Shown piece after piece: positions 1 to 5,784 of a stretch of DNA of 6,393 nt. The notes under the pieces were generated by a model. It searched no databases and was not told the origin of the DNA. It saw nothing but the letters and a program-made list of their open reading frames with translations. Position numbers and translations under genes: made by a program. The stretch lies in NCBI GenBank assembly GCA_944388645.1, contig CALXJO010000058.1, positions 1 through 6,393 on the forward strand, given 5' to 3'. Source of the DNA: an uncultured Clostridia bacterium. Its GTDB lineage: Bacteria > Bacillota > Clostridia > TANB77 > CAG-508. The first letter of the stretch is position 1. Each line of letters opens with the position of its first letter.

Positions 1-1605
1 ATGAAAGTTATAGAAAAATATTCAGAAGAAATAAATAAAGCAAAAGAAGAAGGAAGAAACATTATTGCTTGTATGTGTAATAATGAAGTAAGGTCACTAA
101 ATTATGACGTACAAGAAAATGATAATGTTCAATTATTAGATACAACCACAAAAGATGGACATAGAATCTATGTTAGAGGAATTATATATATAATGGCAAA
201 AGCTTTAAACAAGCTATATCCTAAAGCACTATTAAGCATAAATTATCATTTATCTAATTCTATGTTTTGCCAAATTGATAATATGGATGTAACAGAAGAA
301 TTTGTTCAAAAACTAAAAGAAAAAATGCAAGAAATAATAGACAAAGACTTGGAAATAAGAAAAGTAATAATGACAAAAGAAGAGGCAGAAGAGTTTTATG
401 CACATGAAAAAACATTAAGAGGAATTGCCCAAGTTGATAACAAACAAAAAGAAACAGTTTCTTTATATTACTGTGAAGAGTATTACAATTATTTTTATGG
501 TGTAATGCCAATAACTACAGGCTACACTAATGTATATGATGTATCAACATATCAAGATGGATTTTTAGTAAGATATCCATCAAAAGAAAAGCCAAATGAA
601 CTTGCAGAATATAGAGATAATAAAAAGTTACTATCTACTTTAGAAGAATATGAGGACATTCATAGAGTATTAAATATACATACATTATATAAATTCAATA
701 AAGAAGTAAAAGAAGGAAAAACAAGAGATTTAATATTATTATCAGAAGCATTACATGAGAAAAAAATAGCAGGTATAGCAGATGATATAGCTAAAAATAA
801 AAACATAAAAATGGTACTTATTGCTGGACCTTCATCATCAGGTAAAACTACTTTCGCAAAAAGGCTAGGAATTGAGTTAAGATTAAATGGACTAAAACCT
901 GTAACAATTTCAGTTGATAATTACTTTGTAGAAAGAAAAGATACACCAAGAGATGAGAACGGAAATTACGACTTTGAAAGATTAGAGGCTATAGACCTAA
1001 ATCTATTTAATGATCACATTAAAAAACTATTAAATGGAGAGACGATAGAAGTTCCAACATTTGACTTTAAAGTCGGAACAAAGAGATATGATGGCGAAAC
1101 AATGGATTTAGCAGATGATGAAATACTTGTAATAGAAGGTATTCATTGCTTAAATGATAAATTAACATCAGCAATACCTACAGAGCAAAAATATAAAATC
1201 TATATTAGTGACTTAACAGTTTTAAACATTGATTACTGTAATAGAATTTCAACAACAGATACACGTCTATTAAGAAGAATAGTTAGAGATAACAATTTTA
1301 GAGGTTATTCAGCTCTACATACATTAAGAAACTGGGATAGTGTTAATAGAGGAGAAAATAGAAATATATTCCCATTCCAAGAAAATTGTAATGTAATGTT
1401 TAACTCATCTTTAGTATATGAAATAAGTGTTCTAAAGAAACATGCTTTACCATTACTTGAAGAAATAACTAATAAAGAGCCAGAATATTCTGAGGCAAAA
1501 AGATTAGTAGAATTCTTAAAATATTTTGAAGATATAGATGAGGAATTTATTCCAAGAAATTCACTACTTCGAGAGTTTATAGGTGGTAGTATATTTGAAT
1601 ATTAG
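1..1605 (+). CDS. Nucleoside (uridine-type) kinase with N-terminal TGS-like region; probably 5'-partial
   Basis: Likely an ATP-dependent cytosolic kinase that phosphorylates a nucleoside, in the uridine kinase/phosphoribulokinase fold group. The Walker A loop GPSSSGKT is at residues 276-283. It is followed by the uridine-kinase-like substrate region SVDNYF (304-309, D306), NYDFERLEAID (322-332), the Walker B-like strand VIEGIH (377-382), and the lid-like arginine-rich stretch RLLRRIVRD (422-430). Residues 1 to about 55 resemble the second half of a TGS domain (IIACMCNNEV, then DGHRIYVRG). Residues about 60-230 fit the threonyl-tRNA-synthetase-like second additional domain found in this architecture. 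Family members are, from memory, about 550 residues and begin with a TGS beta-hairpin that is missing here. The ATG at base 1 is therefore probably internal, or the real start lies outside the window; no ribosome binding site can be checked. Substrate specificity (uridine, cytidine or other) cannot be read from the sequence. Confidence 0.88.
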   Translation: MKVIEKYSEEINKAKEEGRNIIACMCNNEVRSLNYDVQENDNVQLLDTTTKDGHRIYVRGIIYIMAKALNKLYPKALLSINYHLSNSMFCQIDNMDVTEEFVQKLKEKMQEIIDKDLEIRKVIMTKEEAEEFYAHEKTLRGIAQVDNKQKETVSLYYCEEYYNYFYGVMPITTGYTNVYDVSTYQDGFLVRYPSKEKPNELAEYRDNKKLLSTLEEYEDIHRVLNIHTLYKFNKEVKEGKTRDLILLSEALHEKKIAGIADDIAKNKNIKMVLIAGPSSSGKTTFAKRLGIELRLNGLKPVTISVDNYFVERKDTPRDENGNYDFERLEAIDLNLFNDHIKKLLNGETIEVPTFDFKVGTKRYDGETMDLADDEILVIEGIHCLNDKLTSAIPTEQKYKIYISDLTVLNIDYCNRISTTDTRLLRRIVRDNNFRGYSALHTLRNWDSVNRGENRNIFPFQENCNVMFNSSLVYEISVLKKHALPLLEEITNKEPEYSEAKRLVEFLKYFEDIDEEFIPRNSLLREFIGGSIFEY

Positions 1606-1614
1606 AGGAGAAGA

Positions 1615-1718
1615 GGGGAAAAATCTTCCCCATCCAGTTTATGTAAGCTTTCAAAGCTTATAAATTTAGAGAAGGGAGAAGATGTAAAAGCTTTGAAAGC
1701 TAACATCTACTAGGAAAG
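1615..1718 (+). promoter_or_regulatory. Structured 5' leader, copy A, upstream of the RNHCP gene
   Basis: This non-coding stretch closely matches the leader of the U32 gene on the other strand (5329-5429). It holds a small hairpin GGGGAA-AAATC-TTCCCC (1615-1631) and the shared stretch CATCCAGTTTATGTAAGC (1631-1648). A palindrome TAAGCTTTCAAAGCTTA (1644-1660) follows, then a purine-rich segment, and a second palindromic hairpin (1681-1707, GATGT...ACATC around AGCTTTGAAAGCT). It ends ACTAGGA-AAG-ATG. The two palindromes can pair with each other: 1641-1662 with 1685-1706, 20 of 22 positions. Further pairing of TCC (1633-1635) with GGA (1713-1715) would cover the Shine-Dalgarno AGGA. An SD-like GGGAG (1674-1678) precedes an ATG-TAA minimal ORF (1682-1687). 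Regulation is inferred; an inserted repeat is the alternative. No clear promoter of its own is seen. Confidence 0.6.
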
Positions 1719-2033
1719 ATGGCAGGAAAATTTACAGAGATAGATGAAGAATTCATATGTGATAACTGTGGCAGGAAGGTTTCAAAATTAGGCTATTCGT
1801 GTAGAAATCATTGCCCATATTGCTTACACTCTAAACACGTTGATGTAAATCCGGGAGATAGAATGGAAGAATGTCACGGAGACTTAGAACCAGTTGGAGC
1901 AGAGCTTGATAGCAAAAAAGGTTATGTAATAATATTTAAGTGTAAAAAGTGTGGAAAGATTAGAAAAAATAAAGCAGCAGAGGATGACAATATGGATTTA
2001 ATCATAAAATTAACTGCTATGCATAAGTATTAA
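1719..2033 (+). CDS. RNHCP-domain zinc-ribbon protein, function unknown
   Basis: A 104-residue protein with the family-naming motif RNHCP at residues 29-33. Cysteine pairs C14-x2-C17, C32-x2-C35 and C75-x2-C78, plus C28 and C52, suggest one or two zinc-ribbon-like metal sites. Other family hallmarks visible are SKHVD (38-42), PGDR (45-48) and LEPVG (56-60). The length is normal and the protein looks complete. No signal peptide or membrane segment is present, so it is probably cytosolic. RNHCP proteins have no firmly established role; a nucleic-acid or protein-binding function is a guess from the zinc ribbons. The ATG at 1719 is chosen because the family begins a few residues before the first CxxC and AGGA lies 3 nt upstream, which is unusually close. 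It lies 113 nt after the kinase gene, behind the duplicated leader, so its expression may be controlled separately from the kinase. Confidence 0.85.
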   Translation: MAGKFTEIDEEFICDNCGRKVSKLGYSCRNHCPYCLHSKHVDVNPGDRMEECHGDLEPVGAELDSKKGYVIIFKCKKCGKIRKNKAAEDDNMDLIIKLTAMHKY

Positions 2034-2043
2034 TAAAGGAGTG

Positions 2044-2177
2044 AAAATGTTGGAAAATAATTACAATTTTGGCGTTGTCAAACTTCATTTAAAATTTAAT
2101 CAACGTACAAAAGTACGCCTCATAAATTTTAAATTCGTTTTCCTAGCCAAAATTTAATTCTTTTCCAACCAGATTTT
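2044..2177. repeat. Long imperfect palindrome (MITE/REP-like or large RNA hairpin)
   Basis: An almost continuous inverted repeat of about 130 nt fills the gap between the RNHCP and hydrolase genes. Outer arms: GTTGGAAAA (2049-2057) with TTTTCCAAC (2161-2169), and AATTTTGGC (2065-2073) with GCCAAAATT (2146-2154); the bases between also pair except for one mismatch and one bulge. Inner arms: AAAC (2080-2083) with GTTT (2137-2140), and 12 consecutive pairs of 2087-2098 with 2123-2134. The tip is CGTAC-AAAA-GTACG (2104-2117). AAAAT (2044-2048) and ATTTT (2173-2177) extend the stem past a 3-nt bulge. There is no U-run of the kind an intrinsic terminator needs, and I see no clear target-site duplication. 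A non-autonomous palindromic repeat is my preferred reading. Confidence 0.7.
2047..2157 (+). CDS. Possible 36-residue small ORF inside the palindrome
   Basis: An ATG at 2047 follows a good Shine-Dalgarno AAGGAG (2037-2042) by 4 nt and opens 36 codons ending in TAA at 2155-2157. The peptide starts MLENNYNFGVV and ends FVFLAKI; it is basic and hydrophobic (KLHLKFNQRTKVRL in the middle) and matches no family I recognise. Almost the whole ORF lies inside the long inverted repeat, so its codons are constrained by base pairing and its openness may be accidental. The Shine-Dalgarno lies 3 nt after the RNHCP stop, which would allow translational coupling. A strong RNA hairpin covering the frame argues against efficient translation. 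I list it because the ribosome binding site is better than that of either neighbouring gene. Confidence 0.22.
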   Translation: MLENNYNFGVVKLHLKFNQRTKVRLINFKFVFLAKI

Positions 2178-2202
2178 ACCTAAAGAAAGGAATGAATTAA
2201 GT

Positions 2203-2844
2203 ATGGATAATTATTTAAACGGAGTAGAAGTATTTTGCCATAGTTCTATAAAAATAAAGAGGAATGTTACAGTTTATATAGATCCTTATAAAATAGAAAA
2301 AGAATATCATGATGCGGATTATATATTCTTTACACATGAGCATTATGACCATTTTTCACCAGAAGATATAAAAAAGGTAATAAAAGATTCTACTATATTA
2401 ATAACAGTTCCAAATACACTTGCAGAAGCAATGAGTCTTCAGCCAGATAGAAGCAAAATTATATTAGTTGGACCAAACGAAAGTTATGACTTAAAAAATA
2501 TAAAATTTGAGACTGTAGTTGCATATAATAAAACAAAATTATTCCATCAAAAATCTAAAAACTGGGTAGGTTATATAATAACAATAGATAATACAAGATA
2601 CTATATTGCTGGAGATACAGATGATCTTCCAGAACTAGAAGATGTTAAATGCGACGTTGCGTTTGTTCCTGTTGGTGGTATGTATACAATGAACTATGAA
2701 GAAGCGGCACATTTAGTAAATGAAATGAAACCTAAAATAACAGTTCCAATCCATTATGGATTAATAATCGGAACCAAAGAAGATGCCGAAGAATTTAAGA
2801 AAAAAGTAAATCCAGATATAAAAGTAGAAATATTAATAAAATAA
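2203..2844 (+). CDS. MBL-fold metallo-hydrolase, UlaG/UPF0173-like
   Basis: A 213-residue cytosolic protein of the metallo-beta-lactamase fold (COG2220-like, the group containing the L-ascorbate-6-phosphate lactonase UlaG). The metal-binding signature THEHYDHF is at residues 44-51 (H45, H47, D49, H50). H115 in the AYNKTKLFH segment, D138 in IAGDTD (135-140) and H184 in VPIHYG (181-186) complete a typical two-metal site. These residues all appear intact, so it should be an active hydrolase, but its substrate cannot be inferred; ascorbate metabolism is not implied by the neighbours. The length is usual for the compact members. The start at ATG 2203 fits the family; AAAGG (2186-2190) is 12 nt upstream, rather far, and an ATG-AAT-TAA lies between. 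It follows the long palindrome and is closed by the terminator at 2851. Confidence 0.86.
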   Translation: MDNYLNGVEVFCHSSIKIKRNVTVYIDPYKIEKEYHDADYIFFTHEHYDHFSPEDIKKVIKDSTILITVPNTLAEAMSLQPDRSKIILVGPNESYDLKNIKFETVVAYNKTKLFHQKSKNWVGYIITIDNTRYYIAGDTDDLPELEDVKCDVAFVPVGGMYTMNYEEAAHLVNEMKPKITVPIHYGLIIGTKEDAEEFKKKVNPDIKVEILIK

Positions 2845-2850
2845 GAAAAC

Positions 2851-2893
2851 TTCGCCCAAAAAGGACCGTCCCCAATGGGCGAAATTTTTATTT
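2851..2893. terminator. Bidirectional intrinsic terminator between convergent genes
   Basis: An 8-bp stem TTCGCCCA (2851-2858) / TGGGCGAA (2876-2883) is followed on the plus strand by a T-rich run (2885-2893). It is preceded by an A-rich run that serves the minus strand. It sits between the stop of the hydrolase (2844) and the stop of the minus-strand U32 ORF (2892). The 17-nt loop is longer than usual and contains AGGACCGTCCCC. Confidence 0.82.
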
Positions 2894-4124
2894 AAATTTC
2901 TCTATTTAAATTTCCATTAGTGTAATTATTTCCTTCTAATTTTTTACCTTTTCGTACAGCCCTTATAACATTATTTATTTCTTCAACGTTTTCATCTAAA
3001 ATATTAATCCTTGCAGAATAAATATTTAAATCAGAACTATCTATTGAAGTAATTTTACTATTATAAATCGCAGTAACAGTTTGAATATTATCAGGCATTA
3101 TTCTAAATTTAAATCCCAATCTATCTTTTAAGTAATACTTAGAATTATTAGAACATCTCATCTTACATTCAGGGTAGCATTTATTACTTTTTCCAAGTAA
3201 GCAATAAGAACAATTCATTAAAACAGCTCTGCCATAAACAATAAGCTCAACAGGCAAAGGACTGTTATTACACAAGTACTGTAAGGCATTTTTATTAAGC
3301 TCGATAGATGGAGTTACAACTTTAATACCTAAATCTTTTAATTCATTTATAGTATGAGAGTTAAAAACATTCATAGTATAATTTGAGACAAGATTGTATT
3401 TTTTAATATATTCTTCTAATAATAAAAATGCAGAAATATTTGAAACTATAAATCCTTTAATATTAAATTTAGATAAAATGCTATCTAGGTTATTTAATAA
3501 AAGATTCTTATAATTTGGTTTAATAATAGTAGGCATAGATATATAAATATCAGCAATACTAGATAATTCAAAAATCTTTGCTTCATATATTTTATTTGTA
3601 AAAAACTTAAGAGGAATATATATGTTATCTATCTTATCAAGTTTTGTATAATCATAGTATGCATTTAAATTATCAAATGCTAGGCTTATTTTTCTATCAT
3701 TATAAATACAAGAATTACCCTCACTACTCTTGTCATCATTAATAAAAGTTCTATCTTTAATAGAATTTATAATAACCGTTTCTTCCAAGTTAGAAATTGC
3801 TTGTCTCCTTAAATTATTAAGTCCACTAATACTTGGAATATGTAAATTTTCATCTAAGTCTATATGAAGTTTTTCTATAAAGAAAGGAGTATTACCAAGT
3901 TTAGAAATTTGAGCTTTAATTCTATCTGGGTCAATTGGAGAATTTATAGATTCTTCAGGAATCATGTCTGATTCTACATTAACAATGATATTATTATAAA
4001 ACGGTGGCTGATTTGCATTAATTCTTAACCTGATAGGAGAATTTCTTTTTATAGTAATTGTACATGAAATAGGAATTTTCTTAACTTCACTTCCGTTGTG
4101 CGAAAGTATTTTTGCAATTATCAA
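2892..4124 (-). CDS. C-terminal part of a split U32-family (RlhA-like) protein: DUF3656 and second U32-like half
   Basis: A 410-codon frame that appears to continue the U32 protein encoded just upstream. Residues about 15-115 look like the DUF3656/collagenase-like domain (KKIPISCTITIKRNSPIRLRI, then IDLDENLHIPSISGLNNLRR). Residues about 145-345 resemble the second barrel-like half, ending in YGRAVLMNCSYC (297-308) and a Cys cluster (C305, C308, C316, C320, C324) followed by YYLKDRLGFKFRI. The frame overlaps the upstream ORF by 38 nt and is +1 to it. Its nominal start is TTG at 4124 with no Shine-Dalgarno, and its first in-frame ATG would remove the start of the domain. The two ORFs together, about 810 residues, match the usual single-chain long U32 proteins. 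A frameshift (mutation, assembly error or, less likely, recoding) is the best explanation; independent translation is unlikely. Confidence 0.8.
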   Translation of the reverse strand: MIIAKILSHNGSEVKKIPISCTITIKRNSPIRLRINANQPPFYNNIIVNVESDMIPEESINSPIDPDRIKAQISKLGNTPFFIEKLHIDLDENLHIPSISGLNNLRRQAISNLEETVIINSIKDRTFINDDKSSEGNSCIYNDRKISLAFDNLNAYYDYTKLDKIDNIYIPLKFFTNKIYEAKIFELSSIADIYISMPTIIKPNYKNLLLNNLDSILSKFNIKGFIVSNISAFLLLEEYIKKYNLVSNYTMNVFNSHTINELKDLGIKVVTPSIELNKNALQYLCNNSPLPVELIVYGRAVLMNCSYCLLGKSNKCYPECKMRCSNNSKYYLKDRLGFKFRIMPDNIQTVTAIYNSKITSIDSSDLNIYSARINILDENVEEINNVIRAVRKGKKLEGNNYTNGNLNREI

Positions 4125-5328
4125 ACAAAGATTTACTATTAAGCTTATACACCTTGGCTCCTGGTTTAATATTTCCTTTCATTCTACCAAGTTTTACTAT
4201 CTGACCAGATTTTGCAACTTTTAAATTATTATCTTGCTCCATTAATTCAGAAATAGTATATGCTCCTTCTTCACCTTCAATACTAATACAATCTCCAATT
4301 GATACACTTTCATTTAATTTTAGAGTAACATGACCTTTATTAGGATTATATTTGCAAATATTTCCTAAAAATAAGCCAATATTATTTGGTTTATCTGCAA
4401 AAATCAAATCTTTGTTAGGAGAAGATGTAAGATGACCAGAAGAAAATCCTCCTCTATTAAATACTTGTAATAAATCCTTTTTATCAGTTTCATCAATAAT
4501 AAAATCATTATTAGACATGGCTAGATCAATATATTTACGATAAATTCTAGTAACTGTTGCAACGTATTCAGGAGTTTTCATTCTACCTTCAATTTTAAAT
4601 GAATTAACTCCAAGATTAATAAGTTTAGGCAAATATTCTAGAGAGCATAAATCTTTAGGACTTAATAAATAGCCTTTATCAATTGCCTTATCTTCTTCTA
4701 AAAGTGTATATGGAAGTCTGCATGGCTGAGCACATTTTCCTCTATTTCCAGAACGACCGCCTACTAAACTAGAAAATAAGCATTGCCCTGAATAAGAAAT
4801 ACAAAGTGCACCATGAATAAATATTTCTAAATCCACATTACAATTATTTCTAATATATTCTATTTCATTAATTGGAACTTCTCTTGCAAGAACTACCCTT
4901 TTAAATCCTAATTTTTCAAGCTCTAATACACCTTCTAAATTATGTACAGACATTTGGGTACTTCCATGAATTTCAATTCCTGGAAAATGTTTTATTAAAT
5001 ATCTTGCTAAACCTAAATCTTGAACAATTATAGCGTCAATTCCATATTCATATGCAGTTTTTGCTACCCCTACTGCATCAGAAAACTCTGAATCTGTAAT
5101 AAGTGTATTTAAAGTAAGATTTGTTTTAACATTTCTAATTTTACAATATTCTATTACTTGTTTTAATTCTTCTCTAGAAAAATTTTTAGCACTAGCTCTA
5201 GCACTAAACATATTTGCTCCAAAATAAATACAGTCAGCACCATTTTGAACACCTGCTCTTACACATTCAAAATCTCCTGCTGGTACCAAAAGCTCTGGTT
5301 TAGATGTTTTTAAATTTTCTTTTTCCAT
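4087..5328 (-). CDS. U32-family protein, N-terminal part (RlhA/TrhP-type RNA hydroxylation family)
   Basis: A 413-residue protein opening with KPELLVPAGDFE (10-21), the usual U32 start. The U32 signature region EIFIHGALCISYSGQCLFS is at 168-186, followed by GNRGKCAQPCR (194-204) and SPKDLC...SFKIEGRMK (223-251). Although annotated as peptidases, characterised relatives (E. coli RlhA and TrhP) act in prephenate-dependent hydroxylation of rRNA or tRNA. UbiU/UbiV bind a 4Fe-4S cluster through four cysteines; C176, C183, C199 and C228 (C203 possible) are the likely equivalents. The DUF3656-containing continuation in the next frame points to the long RlhA-like type. The frame ends prematurely at TGA (4087-4089) after an atypical CGG codon. 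ATG 5328 has AGGA 3 nt upstream, the same arrangement as the RNHCP gene, at the end of the duplicated leader. Confidence 0.88.
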   Translation of the reverse strand: MEKENLKTSKPELLVPAGDFECVRAGVQNGADCIYFGANMFSARASAKNFSREELKQVIEYCKIRNVKTNLTLNTLITDSEFSDAVGVAKTAYEYGIDAIIVQDLGLARYLIKHFPGIEIHGSTQMSVHNLEGVLELEKLGFKRVVLAREVPINEIEYIRNNCNVDLEIFIHGALCISYSGQCLFSSLVGGRSGNRGKCAQPCRLPYTLLEEDKAIDKGYLLSPKDLCSLEYLPKLINLGVNSFKIEGRMKTPEYVATVTRIYRKYIDLAMSNNDFIIDETDKKDLLQVFNRGGFSSGHLTSSPNKDLIFADKPNNIGLFLGNICKYNPNKGHVTLKLNESVSIGDCISIEGEEGAYTISELMEQDNNLKVAKSGQIVKLGRMKGNIKPGAKVYKLNSKSLFDNCKNTFAQRK

Positions 5329-5429
5329 AAATCCTAGTGGATGTTAGCTTTTTAAGCTAACATCATTTTCCTTTCTTATAATTTATAAGCTTAAAAAGCT
5401 TACATAAACTGGATGGGTGAAAATCGCCC
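5329..5429 (-). promoter_or_regulatory. Structured 5' leader, copy B, upstream of the U32 gene
   Basis: The reverse strand here is the second copy of the leader at 1615-1718. It has a small hairpin GGGCG-ATTTT-CACCC (5429-5415) and the identical stretch CCCATCCAGTTTATGTAAGC (5417-5398). The first palindrome TAAGCTTTTTAAGCTTA (5402-5386) follows. A purine-rich segment with AAAGGA and two adjacent ATGs comes next, then a perfect 11-bp hairpin (5364-5340, GATGTTAGCTT with AAGCTAACATC), and ACTAGGA-TTT-ATG. The first and second palindromes are complementary over 5405-5384 with 5362-5341, with two mismatches and one G-T pair in 22. TCC (5413-5411) can pair with the GGA (5334-5332) of the Shine-Dalgarno sequence. 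It lies wholly within the transcript predicted from the promoter near 5467. A regulatory role is inferred from position, conservation and pairing. Confidence 0.6.
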
Positions 5430-5466
5430 TTTAGACCCCTTTATTAAAATAAATACATCTTTATAT

Positions 5467-5475
5467 ATTGTAACA
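5467..5475 (-). promoter_or_regulatory. Extended -10 promoter for the U32 gene
   Basis: The minus strand reads TGT-TACAAT (5475-5467), an extended -10 element (TGn then a 5/6 match to TATAAT). No good -35 hexamer is seen 16-18 nt upstream. Transcription would start near 5460 and give a leader of roughly 130 nt containing the whole conserved structured element. Confidence 0.42.
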
Positions 5476-5522
5476 CACTTTTGAAAAAAAACATACTATA
5501 TAACATATAATAAAAAAGGAGG
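5473..5522 (+). promoter_or_regulatory. Putative promoter and ribosome binding site for the Cys/Gly-rich small protein
   Basis: A strong Shine-Dalgarno AAGGAGG (5516-5522) lies 7 nt before ATG 5530. Upstream, CATACTATA (5492-5500) matches the sporulation sigma-K -10 pattern CATAnnnTA, with AC dinucleotides (5473-5478) at about the right distance for a sigma-K -35. A sigma-A alternative is TTGAAA (5481-5486) with TATAAT (5506-5511), but the 19-nt spacing is poor and the start would fall inside or next to the Shine-Dalgarno. In DNA this AT-rich such matches arise by chance, so only the ribosome binding site is secure. Confidence 0.4.
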
Positions 5523-5529
5523 AATTAAA

Positions 5530-5733
5530 ATGCAAGACGATAATAGAGGATGCGGATGTGATGAAACACCACGTGGAAACTGCGGATGCAATGGAGGATT
5601 ACTTAATGGAATATTCGGAGGAAATGGCTGTGGATGTGGCTGTGGAGATAGTGGAATACTATTCTTCATAATAATATTCTTATTATTATTCACTAATAAT
5701 GGATGTTGTTGCAATCGTAACAATTGTTGCTAA
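5530..5733 (+). CDS. Small Cys/Gly-rich protein with one hydrophobic segment
   Basis: A 67-residue protein with 12 cysteines and 15 glycines. An N-terminal half of GCGC, NCGC and NGCGCGCG repeats is followed by a membrane-length hydrophobic stretch (about residues 43-54, ILFFIIIFLLLF) and a Cys-rich tail GCCCNRNNCC. There is no lipobox or ordinary signal peptide. The ATG is fixed by AAGGAGG 7 nt upstream, and a terminator follows the stop, so it looks like a real single-gene unit. The layout of Gly/Cys-rich ends around a short run of I, L and F resembles small proteins of spore-formers such as the YjcZ type and coat-associated peptides, but I cannot assign a family. A role in the spore coat or a membrane-linked, disulfide- or metal-rich layer is inference. 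No peptide-modifying enzyme is encoded nearby. Confidence 0.82.
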   Translation: MQDDNRGCGCDETPRGNCGCNGGLLNGIFGGNGCGCGCGDSGILFFIIIFLLLFTNNGCCCNRNNCC

Positions 5734-5749
5734 ATAAAACATAACAAAT

Positions 5750-5784
5750 AAATCCAACTCTTTTTATGGAGTTGGATTTTAAAC
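5750..5784. terminator. Bidirectional intrinsic terminator between small gene and XRE gene
   Basis: A perfect 11-bp stem AAATCCAACTC (5750-5760) / GAGTTGGATTT (5769-5779) with an 8-nt loop (5761-5768) lies between two convergent genes. T-rich flanks exist in both directions: TTTT ending the right arm for the plus strand, and TTTATTTGTTAT on the minus strand. It should end both the small-protein transcript and the regulator transcript. Confidence 0.8.

Noticed and set aside
260..511. 83-codon minus-strand ORF inside the kinase gene
   Set aside because: Leu/Phe-rich shadow of Lys/Glu-rich coding sequence; no ribosome binding site and no family features.
1644..1707. Intrinsic terminator after the kinase gene
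   Set aside because: The palindromes are not followed by a U-run, and the same structure sits inside the U32 leader, where termination before a start codon by this element alone is not supported.
1615..5429. The two leader copies as ends of a composite mobile element
   Set aside because: They lie in inverted orientation about 3.7 kb apart, but no transposase, integrase or target duplication lies between them, and each ends at its own gene start.
5496..5723. 75-codon minus-strand ORF opposite the Cys/Gly-rich gene
   Set aside because: Pro/His-rich antisense shadow of the Gly/Cys codons; the plus-strand gene has the strong ribosome binding site and terminator.
5530..5733. Cys-rich RiPP or bacteriocin precursor
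   Set aside because: The hydrophobic membrane-length stretch, the lack of a leader/core layout, and no radical SAM, LanM or transporter gene in the window argue against it.
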